The notes: a model not told the origin generated them from the letters alone. A stretch of DNA of 14,557 bases from an uncultured Desulfobacterales bacterium (GCA_947259865.1 CAMYNZ010000083.1:1-14557), one strand, 5' to 3'. Positions 1 through 7,325 are shown, counted from the first letter of the stretch. Numbers and translations: made by a program.

Positions 1-209
1 GCCTGGGAAACATAAGGGAGTCAGGGTATGACGTAAAGAGGCTTCTAAAGACCGAGCAAGCCCGGAAGGCAATTCAATCAATTGATGCAAATGGATGCTT
101 TTGCACCCATGAGTGTTATTGCATGACGAATATTCTCTTTAACCCGTCTATGGTTCCGGCCGTGTTGAAACAGTATCTGAAGCTTCGCCGCAAAAGCCCG
201 ACCGCGTGA
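1..209 (+). CDS. Radical SAM protein, C-terminal end only (SPASM-like Cys cluster)
   Basis: An open frame enters from the left edge (first complete codon at 3) and stops with TGA at 207-209, so only the last 68 residues are visible. The fragment has four closely spaced cysteines in the pattern CFCTHECYC, encoded at 96-122, followed by MTNILFNP. This Cys/His-rich tail, with NILFNP soon after, resembles the C-termini of SPASM/twitch-type radical SAM enzymes, where the cysteines bind an auxiliary iron-sulfur cluster. The radical SAM core would lie outside the window, so substrate and reaction cannot be told. The gene converges on the B12-binding radical SAM gene with only 14 bases between the two stop codons. 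Identification rests on a short tail and is moderate; the coding nature of the frame is better supported than the family. Confidence 0.6.
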   Translation, partial: LGNIRESGYDVKRLLKTEQARKAIQSIDANGCFCTHECYCMTNILFNPSMVPAVLKQYLKLRRKSPTA

Positions 210-223
210 GGCAGCCGCGTGCA

Positions 224-1669
224 TCACGATCTGAATCGCTTGCGCCAGTGGAAAATATCTGTTTTTACCCACAGCCAATACAAACTTTTAAAACCGCTCA
301 GCGCGGCCTTGAAATCATCAATCGTCCGTAATCCTAAAATTTTGTGTAAGATAAATTTGGGTCGTGAATAAAATCGCCTGAATGCGATCTGCCGCAGCTT
401 TATAATTTCTTCCCGGGTCATCGAGAAGGGGATAAAGGCCGCACCCTGATAGGTAAAATCTTCGAGATCATCTGACATGCGGCCGTATTTATCAATATTG
501 CTATGGAGCTCAGTCCCTGGAAATGGTGTCAGGGCATGAAAATTAGCCACGTCGGGCTCAAGTTCACAGGCAAACTCGATTGTTTTCAGCCCTTCCTCGA
601 AGGTCTCACCCGGGATCCCAAATATAAATGGAGTAAAAACCGTTAATCCCACCTCTTTTGCGGCTGTCACGGCATCACGTATCTGTTGCAGGGTGGTCCC
701 TTTTTTTATCCGATTCAGGTTTTTTTGCACTCCACTTTCAGCACCGAAAAGAATTGCCCAGCAACCGGCTTCTTTAAACGCGGTCAGCAAAGGTTTATCC
801 ACCTGATTGACGCAGGCAGAAGCAAACCACGTGAAATCGAGTTTGCGGGCTTTTATCGCCTGCGCGATCTGCAGGGCTCTGGCGTAGTCGGCCGCGAATG
901 TGTCATCTATGAATTTAATTTCTCTATAGCCTTGTTTCAGACATAATTCGATTTCCTGCAGGACATTTTCCACGCTTCGATACCGGCTGCCATTTTTTCT
1001 TTCTCTATCGATCTGGAAGCAAAAGATACACCCTCTGTTGCAGCCTCTGGAGGTCATGATGACCGCCACCGGTTTGCGTTTATAGGTTGCCGGCGGCGGT
1101 ATGTATTTTTCGGTCTTACCCAACAATTCCCTGGCCGGAAAGGGGATCGAATCCAGATCGGCAATCGGCGCCCTGGGAAGCGCTTTGACGGTATTTTTAC
1201 CCTCCCTAAAGACAACCCCCTCAACGCCAGAAAGGCTCCTGCCCTGCGAAAGCCGATCTAATATCTGAACAACCGTAATTTCTCCCTCACCGATCACTGC
1301 GGCATCGATCCATTTGCAGGCCTCCAAACACTGCTCTTGTAAAGCGATTGGATAGGGTCCGCCAACAGCTACAAAAGTGTCTTGAAGCTGAACTTTTATA
1401 TCCGCGGCGGTCTGCATGGCCGCATTCCAGCCGAAAGTGGTGGAATAGATTCCAACAAAGTCGGGCGCGTATTGTGACATTTTACGGATGATGTCCCCAT
1501 GGGTCAAAAAGGCACCATTGAAAAACTTAACCTCATGGCCGGCCGCTAAGATGGAAGCGGCCACATAAAGCGTCCCCAGGGGTTGCCAGTAATTTATCTG
1601 GGAGCCGGCCGTTTTTTTCGAAAAAATCTCCTGCGGTTCCCAGGCAGGTATGATGAGCGCGCATTTCAT
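224..1669 (-). CDS. B12-binding domain radical SAM protein
   Basis: The 481-residue protein has an N-terminal cobalamin-binding Rossmann-like domain (about residues 1-140, including VGGPYP near 102-107 and IGEGE near 126-130). A radical SAM core follows, with the cluster motif CNRGCIFC giving Cys210, Cys214 and Cys217 (CxxxCxxC), which bind the [4Fe-4S] cluster that cleaves SAM. Downstream are FIDDTF, GAESG and TPFPGTEL, typical of the class-B/BchE/HpnJ-like group. Members methylate or rearrange unactivated carbons in lipids, hopanoids, cofactors and natural products; the substrate here is unknown. The ATG at 1669 begins 4 bases after the stop of the upstream FAD oxidoreductase gene, with GGAG nine bases ahead, so the two genes are probably co-transcribed and translationally coupled. 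Length is normal for the family and no key motif is missing. Confidence 0.86.
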   Translation of the reverse strand: MKCALIIPAWEPQEIFSKKTAGSQINYWQPLGTLYVAASILAAGHEVKFFNGAFLTHGDIIRKMSQYAPDFVGIYSTTFGWNAAMQTAADIKVQLQDTFVAVGGPYPIALQEQCLEACKWIDAAVIGEGEITVVQILDRLSQGRSLSGVEGVVFREGKNTVKALPRAPIADLDSIPFPARELLGKTEKYIPPPATYKRKPVAVIMTSRGCNRGCIFCFQIDRERKNGSRYRSVENVLQEIELCLKQGYREIKFIDDTFAADYARALQIAQAIKARKLDFTWFASACVNQVDKPLLTAFKEAGCWAILFGAESGVQKNLNRIKKGTTLQQIRDAVTAAKEVGLTVFTPFIFGIPGETFEEGLKTIEFACELEPDVANFHALTPFPGTELHSNIDKYGRMSDDLEDFTYQGAAFIPFSMTREEIIKLRQIAFRRFYSRPKFILHKILGLRTIDDFKAALSGFKSLYWLWVKTDIFHWRKRFRS

Positions 1670-1673
1670 TTAT

Positions 1674-3047
1674 TTATGCTCCGATAATTATGTCTTGCTC
1701 GCTTTTTTCAACACCCAGCCGTTCCAATATGGTTTCAGCAACATGGGTTCCGGATTCAATGGCATGGTCCATATTATAGTATTTAAATTGCCCGGCCCGA
1801 CCGATGATATGGAGGTTTTTAAAACTTTCAAGATATTTCAAAACTTTTAGATAATATTTGCGGTAATCCAATTCAAACAGGGGATAGGCATTCGGTACTC
1901 TGACGACACAGCTGTCAATCACCTCATTTTTATGCATAAAATCCAATTTTTCTAAATAATCCAAACTCATAGATACGAACTGATCATCGCTTAAACCCCA
2001 TAATTTATCTCCCTTAAAACAGAAATACTCTAAGACCAGATGGGTTTTGCCTCTGGGGGCCGTGTGCGGGCTCCAGTTGACCGGCTCATGGATCCGGCCG
2101 AAGGGTATTTCTTGTTCGGGGAAATAGATCCAGGTGTTGTCCGTAACCCTCTCCCGGTTAAGCATAATCGTTACGGTTACGACGTTTCTAAATTTAAGTT
2201 GCGAGGCGGCCGTGATAATATCTTCCGGCGCTGAGGGCCTGATCATTTTTATAAAGTTTGTTAATGGAATTGAAGAGACGAATTCACAGCCTTCCAGTGT
2301 GCAGATTTGATCCTCATTTTTGGCAATTACATTTTTGATCAAAAAATTCTCATGATTAATTTGCGCGACTGAGGTGTTTGTCAGCACCCGATTTTGTTGT
2401 TCGATCGCCTCTCTCAATCTTTCAGAAATTTGACCGATTCCCAGGGGGGGATAAATAAACTGATCGGCTAAGGTTGCGATAGCCGTTGCATCGGTTTTGG
2501 CAAAGGCCTTTTTTACTGCAATCCATAGGGAAAGATCTCTTATTCTCTGTTGACCCCATTCCCAGCTTATTTTTCCACTTTCAATTCCACAAACTTTCTG
2601 GCTGTATTGCTTAAAATAAAGATTAAACATGGTTCGGCCGAATCGGTTGACGATCCAGTCTTCAAGCGTAATAATATCGGGGGCTTTTAAATGCTGTTTG
2701 ACCCTTTCCTTCAAATAGTCCCAAATGATCCGTAGACTTATCCGTGTATTTAATCCAAAAATCACATTTGCCGGCCTTAAGGGATAGTCAAAATATCTCT
2801 TGAATAAATATATCTTGCTTTTGCGGGGCACTACCAGAAAATCATCTTTGAGGACATCTTTGACGAATTGGTCGATGCGCTTGTTTGTGGTAAAAAAACG
2901 ATGGCCTCCTAAATCAAATCGAAAACCATGGTGCCGGATTGTTTTTGCCAATCCGCCGACTGTGGAATCTGCCTCCAGCACAAGCGCCGCCTGACCTGCG
3001 GCGGATATAGTATAGCCTGCCGCAAGCCCCGCGAGACCGGCGCCCAA
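1674..3047 (-). CDS. FAD-dependent amine-oxidase-fold oxidoreductase (protoporphyrinogen oxidase / UDP-galactopyranose mutase-like)
   Basis: The frame encodes a flavoprotein with the N-terminal dinucleotide motif GAGLAG (residues 2-7 from the TTG at 3047), the acidic residue ending the second strand (LVLEAD, Glu25), GGLAKT, and DLGGHRFFT at about 45-53. A C-terminal FAD motif, GRAGQFKYYNMDHAIESG, lies near residue 415-435. The GGHRFF and YNMDHAIESG signatures belong to the NAD(P)/FAD oxidoreductases often found in polysaccharide and lipid gene clusters and annotated as HemY- or UDP-galactopyranose-mutase-like; the actual substrate is unknown. The start is odd. The expected first strand reads KKVVILGAG, but this frame has no normal start upstream of the TTG at 3047, inside the strand. 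A TTG at 3072 would give MTFKKVVILGAG if the run of seven A (minus strand) were six. The start is therefore probably at 3072 with a one-base homopolymer error or frameshift. The partner gene downstream is the B12 radical SAM gene. Confidence 0.82.
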   Translation of the reverse strand: MGAGLAGLAAGYTISAAGQAALVLEADSTVGGLAKTIRHHGFRFDLGGHRFFTTNKRIDQFVKDVLKDDFLVVPRKSKIYLFKRYFDYPLRPANVIFGLNTRISLRIIWDYLKERVKQHLKAPDIITLEDWIVNRFGRTMFNLYFKQYSQKVCGIESGKISWEWGQQRIRDLSLWIAVKKAFAKTDATAIATLADQFIYPPLGIGQISERLREAIEQQNRVLTNTSVAQINHENFLIKNVIAKNEDQICTLEGCEFVSSIPLTNFIKMIRPSAPEDIITAASQLKFRNVVTVTIMLNRERVTDNTWIYFPEQEIPFGRIHEPVNWSPHTAPRGKTHLVLEYFCFKGDKLWGLSDDQFVSMSLDYLEKLDFMHKNEVIDSCVVRVPNAYPLFELDYRKYYLKVLKYLESFKNLHIIGRAGQFKYYNMDHAIESGTHVAETILERLGVEKSEQDIIIGA

Positions 3048-3102
3048 AATGACGACTTTTTTTGAATGTCAAAGTTTGTGCTACAGTTCCAGGGTTTGGT
3101 TG

Positions 3103-3150
3103 AAAAAAAACCAGAAAAACCAATGTATTCTTAGATGGTTATTCTGGTTT
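3103..3150 (-). terminator. Probable rho-independent terminator, minus strand
   Basis: AAACCAGAA at 3108-3116 pairs with TTCTGGTTT at 3142-3150, and AACCA at 3118-3122 pairs with TGGTT at 3136-3140. This makes a 9+5 bp stem with one A-A mismatch and a 13-base loop. Read on the minus strand the stem is followed by a run of T (fwd 3110 down to 3103). It would stop transcripts arriving from the rhodanese gene. It lies only about 30 bases before the likely start of the FAD oxidoreductase, so it could instead be a leader attenuator of that gene. Confidence 0.45.
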
Positions 3151-3176
3151 GGGCAAGCTTAAAAATTTGGGGGTTG

Positions 3177-3259
3177 GCCTGCACCCGTTTGGAAGCCCGA
3201 TTCAGTGTCGCTCAACGCTTCTGTAGGGTTTTTTAAATTGAAAGTGGCCGGGTGCAGGC
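3177..3259. repeat. Inverted repeat, 11-bp perfect arms
   Basis: GCCTGCACCCG at 3177-3187 is exactly complementary to CGGGTGCAGGC at 3249-3259, with 61 bases between. It lies in the non-coding interval 3073-3348, downstream of the rhodanese gene and upstream of the terminator-like stem. The arms are GC-rich against an AT-richer background. It could be a structured RNA element, a palindromic intergenic repeat unit or the relic of a small non-autonomous element. No flanking duplication is evident and no second copy was found in the window. No gene was found in the rest of this interval. Confidence 0.4.
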
Positions 3260-3348
3260 GCCATAGTCTATTGCTTCTAAGCGCATGGGCGAACACTGCG
3301 CAATCAGCGTAATGGTATTCTATTATCCACTTCGGGGTTGTCGTTTTA

Positions 3349-3927
3349 TTATTTAAGATCCGGTTGGTACATCAGTTTGGGATTCATTTTATAGGTCCAG
3401 GGTAATCCCTCCAGCCGCCAGCCACCAAGATTACGCTGGCCGTGAAACGGGCTGTTCTTATCTTTGACTTTATCGCCCTCAAATCCGCCGAGCACATTGA
3501 ATACCTTATCTGGTTTAAACCCGGCATCGACCGCAGCCGTACTTGCGCCGATAGTTCTGGCAGCGCTGCGGCACAGCAATAACAGCGTGTCGGTTTCAGG
3601 ATTAAAACGGGCCTTAAGATCCTGGCTGAAATTTTTATTTAAATCTTTCTTATAGCCCTTTTTACCCGTTTTGGTGGTGTAAAATTTCCAGGGAATATTA
3701 TAGGCGCCATTGGGATGACCAATATCTTGATATTCAATGCGCGTGCGCACATCGACGATAAATGTGTGCTTTGGGTCTGCCTTTACCATTCTATAGGCCT
3801 CTGTCGGCGTCACATTTCCGCCCTTGTGTTTTCCCTTTACCGGGTATATTTCTTGAGCCCAGGCTGTGGCACTCAAAACAAAAACCATCACCAGTGTTAT
3901 CACCAAAATTTTTTGTACTCTTTTCAT
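3349..3927 (-). CDS. Exported single-domain rhodanese (sulfurtransferase-like)
   Basis: The 192-residue protein starts with a clear Sec signal peptide: basic MKR, a hydrophobic core to about residue 20, and probable cleavage after ATAWA (residue 24). The mature part is one rhodanese domain. FIVDVRTRIEY at about 56-66 and HPNGAYNIPW at 71-80 are CH2A-type signatures, LLLLCRSAARTIGAS carries the catalytic Cys119, and LGGFEGDK is the C-terminal signature. The loop after Cys119 (CRSAAR) matches the usual six-residue active-site loop of sulfur-transferring rhodaneses. It should act in the periplasm, moving sulfane sulfur from thiosulfate or a persulfide to a thiophilic acceptor; the acceptor is not known. 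The ATG at 3927 has AAAGGAG about six bases upstream. The sulfur-transport genes 1.3 kb away fit this role. The tail after the domain (about 155-192) is rich in aromatic and basic residues and has no assigned function. Confidence 0.88.
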   Translation of the reverse strand: MKRVQKILVITLVMVFVLSATAWAQEIYPVKGKHKGGNVTPTEAYRMVKADPKHTFIVDVRTRIEYQDIGHPNGAYNIPWKFYTTKTGKKGYKKDLNKNFSQDLKARFNPETDTLLLLCRSAARTIGASTAAVDAGFKPDKVFNVLGGFEGDKVKDKNSPFHGQRNLGGWRLEGLPWTYKMNPKLMYQPDLK

Positions 3928-4080
3928 CTTCTTCTCCTTTGGATATGGTTAAGATTCATTAAGAAGGGATTCATACCTTAATGCTATGATTAATGCAAGA
4001 GAATATGTCTAAAAAATCACCTCCCTCCAGAAAACCATCCCTGCTCGTAGCCCCGGAGAGCTTGGACAGCAGCGATGTGT

Positions 4081-4177
4081 CTTAGACTGCCGTGCTCTAA
4101 GGCTTGTTCAGTTTCTTGGGGAAAAAGAGGATTGCTGGCTGTTCACAGGAGTGGCCAAGAAATTTTTTTGAACAAGC
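4081..4177. repeat. Two abutting hairpin-forming inverted repeats in the usp-rhodanese interval
   Basis: CTTAGA at 4081-4086 pairs with TCTAAG at 4096-4101 around a 9-base loop. Immediately next to it, GCTTGTTCA (4102-4110) pairs with TGAACAAGC (4169-4177), and nested inside, TTTCTTGG (4112-4119) pairs with CCAAGAAA (4155-4162). The nested 9+8 bp arrangement is more than chance spacing would easily give. The element lies about 155-250 bases upstream of the rhodanese start and about 160 bases downstream of the usp stop (both genes minus strand). It may be a folded leader RNA of the rhodanese transcript, a 3' element of usp, or a small mobile-element relic with 9-bp terminal repeats. No T-run follows on either strand. 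The rest of 3928-4337 shows no convincing gene. Confidence 0.42.
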
Positions 4178-4337
4178 AGGGAAAATGGCCTCGTGGGTAC
4201 TAATTGGCAGCACATTGAGTTTATCCCCTGCCACAATGTAGTATCTTTGTCAACTAAAAAACGCATTTGTGAAAAATTATCTTTTCAACCTGCTCATCCA
4301 ATTACCAACCTATCAACCCAACAAGGCGGGGATCATA

Positions 4338-4802
4338 TTATCTTGCTATCAGAACGGACACATCGGCTCTATTGGCAACCTCTCTACTGACGCTACCCAT
4401 AAAGAAGTTGTGGAGTCTCTTACCCCTTGACCCGATTACGATCATTTCAGCGCCTTCTTCTTGAGCGGTCTTCAGGATTTCTTCTGCAGGATGTCCTTCC
4501 TTGATAACGGGCTTTACCCCCGTTACCCCCAGTTCTTCAAAAGCCTTTTTGAAGTACTCTATAATCCTTTGGGCCTTTTTATCTAACATCTCTTGATGCT
4601 CTGTGCCTTTCAAAGACTCTTTTAATGTTTCTACCTCGGAATCACTCATCAACACATCATCCATCAAAGACCGACCCATGATTTTTTCTACATATAGCAA
4701 TAATACTGTTTCCGGACGGGCACAGGGAAAAAGCTGGGCCATAAATTCAACTAAAGGCAGAGAACTTTTGGTATCATCGACAGCCACCAGAATTTTTTTC
4801 AT
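4338..4802 (-). CDS. Universal stress protein, UspA family
   Basis: A 154-residue single-domain Usp. It opens with MKKILVAVDDTKSS, the first strand with the Asp that contacts nucleotide in ATP-binding members, and ends with the strand-and-loop block VIGSRGKRLHNFFMGSVS followed by ADVSVLIAR. The nucleotide-binding loop normally reads G-2X-G-9X-G-(S/T). Here only eight residues (KRLHNFFM) separate the second and third Gly, so phosphate binding may be altered. The ATG at 4802 is chosen over the in-frame TTG at 4820 because AAGGAGG (4811-4817) sits eight bases ahead of it and the protein then begins at the conserved first strand. The gene stands alone, with a promoter candidate just upstream. Usp proteins act in the cytoplasm under growth arrest or stress; the specific role is unknown. 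Confidence 0.9.
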   Translation of the reverse strand: MKKILVAVDDTKSSLPLVEFMAQLFPCARPETVLLLYVEKIMGRSLMDDVLMSDSEVETLKESLKGTEHQEMLDKKAQRIIEYFKKAFEELGVTGVKPVIKEGHPAEEILKTAQEEGAEMIVIGSRGKRLHNFFMGSVSREVANRADVSVLIAR

Positions 4803-4810
4803 CTTCCATT

Positions 4811-4817
4811 CCTCCTT
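4811..4817 (-). promoter_or_regulatory. Ribosome binding site that fixes the usp start
   Basis: AAGGAGG on the minus strand lies eight bases before the ATG at 4802. A longer frame from the TTG at 4820 would place this site inside the coding sequence and leave no site of its own. Confidence 0.6.
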
Positions 4818-4871
4818 CAAACGATTCGGATTTCAGTTACAAGCGGTAAGGACCCGCTGTTCGGGCGGGAC

Positions 4872-4901
4872 ATTGCATGAAAGCAGACGCTTCCATGTCA
4901 A
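4872..4901 (-). promoter_or_regulatory. Candidate sigma-70-type promoter for usp
   Basis: On the minus strand a perfect -35 hexamer TTGACA (4901-4896) is followed after 18 bases by TGCAAT (4877-4872), which matches four of six -10 positions. The predicted start near 4865 would give a leader of about 60 bases before the usp ATG. Identified by eye only. Confidence 0.42.
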
Positions 4902-4949
4902 TTGAATGAGCGCCGCATCATACGAATAAGTCCAGTTGCATAAATTCGC

Positions 4950-4979
4950 TTGACAATGATTACTACTTTGTGGCATACA
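4950..4979 (+). promoter_or_regulatory. Weak promoter candidate for the sulfur transporter operon
   Basis: TTGACA at 4950-4955 is a perfect -35 hexamer. The best -10 match at 18 bases spacing is CATACA (4974-4979), which matches only three positions, so activity might need an activator. The region 4980-5185, between this site and the ribosome binding site of the transporter, has no gene. It contains a short palindrome, CAACA-CGCT-TGTTG (5012-5025), that could be an operator but is too short to call. Confidence 0.25.
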
Positions 4980-5186
4980 AAAGCAACGCTTTTTTGCACC
5001 TAAACTGAAATCAACACGCTTGTTGGCTTTATCCTCCCTATTGGACCGGCTTCTGAGTGTGCAAGCAAAGCTCTATCAACCGGAAGAATTTTAGGACTTA
5101 TATAAGCATTATCCTTCCTGAACCGCTACCTCCGGGATAAACCGGTCGACTTTACTCACGCTGTCACTCACACACATCAGCTTATG

Positions 5187-5193
5187 AAGGGGG
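5187..5193 (+). promoter_or_regulatory. Ribosome binding site supporting a TTG start
   Basis: AAGGGGG ends seven bases before the TTG at 5201. The next in-frame ATG, at 5219, is 25 bases away, so the site supports TTG as the start of the transporter. A similar AAGGGGG precedes the DsrE-like gene starting at 9026. Confidence 0.55.
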
Positions 5194-5200
5194 TACTAAA

Positions 5201-6853
5201 TTGGATGGTATTAAAACTATGGATGGATTTAAATTTACAGCGAGTGGAACTGCGCTGGCTAATAATAAGAACAAACGAGTTATTGTCAGTTTCATACTAT
5301 TTCTTTTGGTAAGCACCGGAGGACTTTTTTATTTCAGCGGACATAATTTTGTGGGACATTTTTGGGCGACCTTACTTTTCTCTGCCTTTCTGGGACTATT
5401 CGCGTTTTCATTAGTAATAACTCAGAATAATAGGATACGGATAGTCGGTATAATGGGATTGCTCATCACGGTCAGCGTGGGATCTTATGTCTTGGCAGAA
5501 ATATACATCTATATGGTTGCTTATTTGTGGTTCGGCTTTATTTACGGTCTGGCATTGCAATACGGTCGATTTTGCTTTTCCTCGGCTTTCAGGGATCTCT
5601 TTGCCGTGGGTGTCTCCAGGATGGCTGTCGGAATTGTGATAGCTGTCGTTCTTTTTGGCCTAACCGTTGCACCGGTTACCGCAATAGGTGAGAGTACGTT
5701 TCACTCCGCCCCCTGGGGTTGGCATGCTTTTATTGCCGGACTGATTTTTGGAATTGGGATGGTTTTTGCAGGTGGTTGCGCATCCGGTTCTCTGTATAAG
5801 ATTGGGGAAGGCAATGGTACGGCCATCATAGTGGTTTTATCGATTAGTGTGACCCAGGCGCTGTTTGCCGATGTTGGGGGATGGGCTAACGCTTTGGTTC
5901 CGGATTCCTGGAAGGAAAAAGCCCTGGAAAAAGCAGTCGAAAAAGGCAGCGTCTTCACAGAACAAGTTATCCCTGCCGATGGTTGGCTGGATCAGTATCT
6001 TGCCGGCCACGTATGGTGGCAGCCATCTCAAACTTTCGCACAAGCTTTGGGATTACAAAATGACTCTTTTTTAGGGGCCTTTTTCGGTAATTTAGTGGTT
6101 GGGATTCTGATACCGGCGGCCATACTGCTTATTTTTGTGTACATTTTCTGGTCAAGAAAAGCCTTTTTAAAGAGATGGGAAAAAGAAAACAGGAGCAGGG
6201 GTCTTAAGGCTGAACTTGTCGGTTACTGGACAATGATCGTGGCTTCAAAGAGAACGGCTGTGGCAGGTTTATTCCTTGGTATTGCTTGCGGTCTTCACAT
6301 GCTCGTGATGAAAGGGCTAAGGCGCACCTTTGACATGGAAAATGCCGGGCAGCTTCTGGAGGCGTTAGACTATAACTTTGGCATATCCGCTCAAGGGACG
6401 GTATTTGATCCGGGTTACTGGTACGTGACCACTCAGGAAGCACAATTGGTCGGCTGGATAGGAAATAAGCTGGGCTGGGAGAACATGGATAATGTTTTCT
6501 TTGGTTGGGTTAACGGGATCCCGAATCCGATTTATGACACTGCCGACTGGATGTCTATTGCGCTGATAGCCGGTGCAGCCGTGATGGCTCTTTTGCACAA
6601 TGAATTCAAATGGAAACGACCCACCAGAGAGCTTGCGACCTGGGCGGTCATTGGCGGATTTTTAATGGGCATAGGTTCCAGGCTGGGTCTTGGATGTAAC
6701 GTCGGTGGTTTTTTCGTAAGAGCCGCCAACGGCGACATATCCGGCTGGATATATGGATTCGGAATGATGTTTGGTGCTTATATTGGGGTTGCATTCTTTA
6801 ACTGGTACACAGAAAAAAAGATGGCCAAGGAGATGGCAGCTTTTGATTTATAA
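5201..6853 (+). CDS. YeeE/YedE (TsuA-like) sulfur/thiosulfate transporter
   Basis: A 550-residue polytopic membrane protein with two Sulf_transp-type repeats. The first has YGLALQYGRFCFSSAFRDLF (Cys125) and FAGGCASGSLYKIGEGN (Cys193). The second has GSRLGLGCNVGGFF (Cys499) followed by GDISGWIYGFGMMFGAY. These conserved cysteines and Gly-rich segments mark the YeeE/YedE family, whose characterised member TsuA takes up thiosulfate through a relay of cysteines. Extra N-terminal hydrophobic segments (about 27-47, 53-73, 80-105) precede the first repeat. Two long hydrophilic stretches (about 225-285 and 370-450) interrupt the membrane part, so it is longer than the compact TsuA. The start is TTG with a strong ribosome binding site. 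The tusA gene follows 96 bases downstream, a pairing common in this family, with the carrier taking over imported sulfur. Direction and exact substrate (thiosulfate, sulfite or persulfide sulfur) are inferred. Confidence 0.88.
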   Translation: MDGIKTMDGFKFTASGTALANNKNKRVIVSFILFLLVSTGGLFYFSGHNFVGHFWATLLFSAFLGLFAFSLVITQNNRIRIVGIMGLLITVSVGSYVLAEIYIYMVAYLWFGFIYGLALQYGRFCFSSAFRDLFAVGVSRMAVGIVIAVVLFGLTVAPVTAIGESTFHSAPWGWHAFIAGLIFGIGMVFAGGCASGSLYKIGEGNGTAIIVVLSISVTQALFADVGGWANALVPDSWKEKALEKAVEKGSVFTEQVIPADGWLDQYLAGHVWWQPSQTFAQALGLQNDSFLGAFFGNLVVGILIPAAILLIFVYIFWSRKAFLKRWEKENRSRGLKAELVGYWTMIVASKRTAVAGLFLGIACGLHMLVMKGLRRTFDMENAGQLLEALDYNFGISAQGTVFDPGYWYVTTQEAQLVGWIGNKLGWENMDNVFFGWVNGIPNPIYDTADWMSIALIAGAAVMALLHNEFKWKRPTRELATWAVIGGFLMGIGSRLGLGCNVGGFFVRAANGDISGWIYGFGMMFGAYIGVAFFNWYTEKKMAKEMAAFDL

Positions 6854-6949
6854 TACAGGATTAAATAATTAGACCCCATGCGTCAATGGACTGTTTTATA
6901 ACGTAGAAGTCATATCTTAGGCGGCATCATTAACGGGGAGGTATTTACC

Positions 6950-7198
6950 ATGGCAATGAAATATGAAAAAAAGGATGATTGTTATTTGCTGGATGTACAG
7001 GGTTATGTGTGTCCCCATCCGCAAATGTATACCAAAAAGGCACTTAAAAATATGGAATGTGGCGAGATTCTTGAGGTGGTATTTGATAATCCCTCTTCAT
7101 CAGAATCCATTTCAGCAATGTGCGAGGCCGCCGGTGACGAGATTGTCGATAAATTAGAAGAGTGTGGTATATTTTGCTGGAAGATTAAAAAAACTTAA
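6950..7198 (+). CDS. tusA: TusA-family sulfur carrier protein
   Basis: An 82-residue protein with the TusA/SirA/YeeD fold signature. LLDVQGYVCPHPQMYTKKAL contains the CPxP motif with Cys21, which carries sulfur as a persulfide, and GEILEVVFDNPSS is the usual second strand. Four further cysteines after Cys21 (Cys37, Cys58, Cys72, Cys76) plus Cys11 make it unusually Cys-rich for TusA, and the C-terminus reads ECGIFCWKIKK. It acts in the cytoplasm, passing sulfur between donors and acceptors. GGGGAGG lies eight bases ahead of the ATG at 6950. It follows the YeeE-type transporter in the same direction and precedes the two paralogous membrane proteins, so it is likely the first acceptor of imported sulfur. 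Confidence 0.92.
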   Translation: MAMKYEKKDDCYLLDVQGYVCPHPQMYTKKALKNMECGEILEVVFDNPSSSESISAMCEAAGDEIVDKLEECGIFCWKIKKT

Positions 7199-7325
7199 GT
7201 TAATCTTCAGATGCCGGATGCACATCCCGTGGTGAATATCGGGTTTAAGTTTAATTTGCAAAACTGATTCCATTATTCACGCGCGACGATGCATTCAGCC
7301 TTAAAGCAGAGAAGGGACCCCAAAC

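Noticed and set aside
3177..3259. Integron attC site
   Set aside because: The arms pair well, but the core sites expected of attC (GTTRRRY and RYYYAAC) are not present at the ends.
4193..4390. A 65-codon + strand frame overlapping the usp 3' end
   Set aside because: No ribosome binding site, no family pattern, and it overlaps the well-supported usp gene.
7216..7227. GGATGCACATCC palindrome downstream of tusA as a terminator
   Set aside because: The 2-base loop is too short for a hairpin, and no T-run follows.
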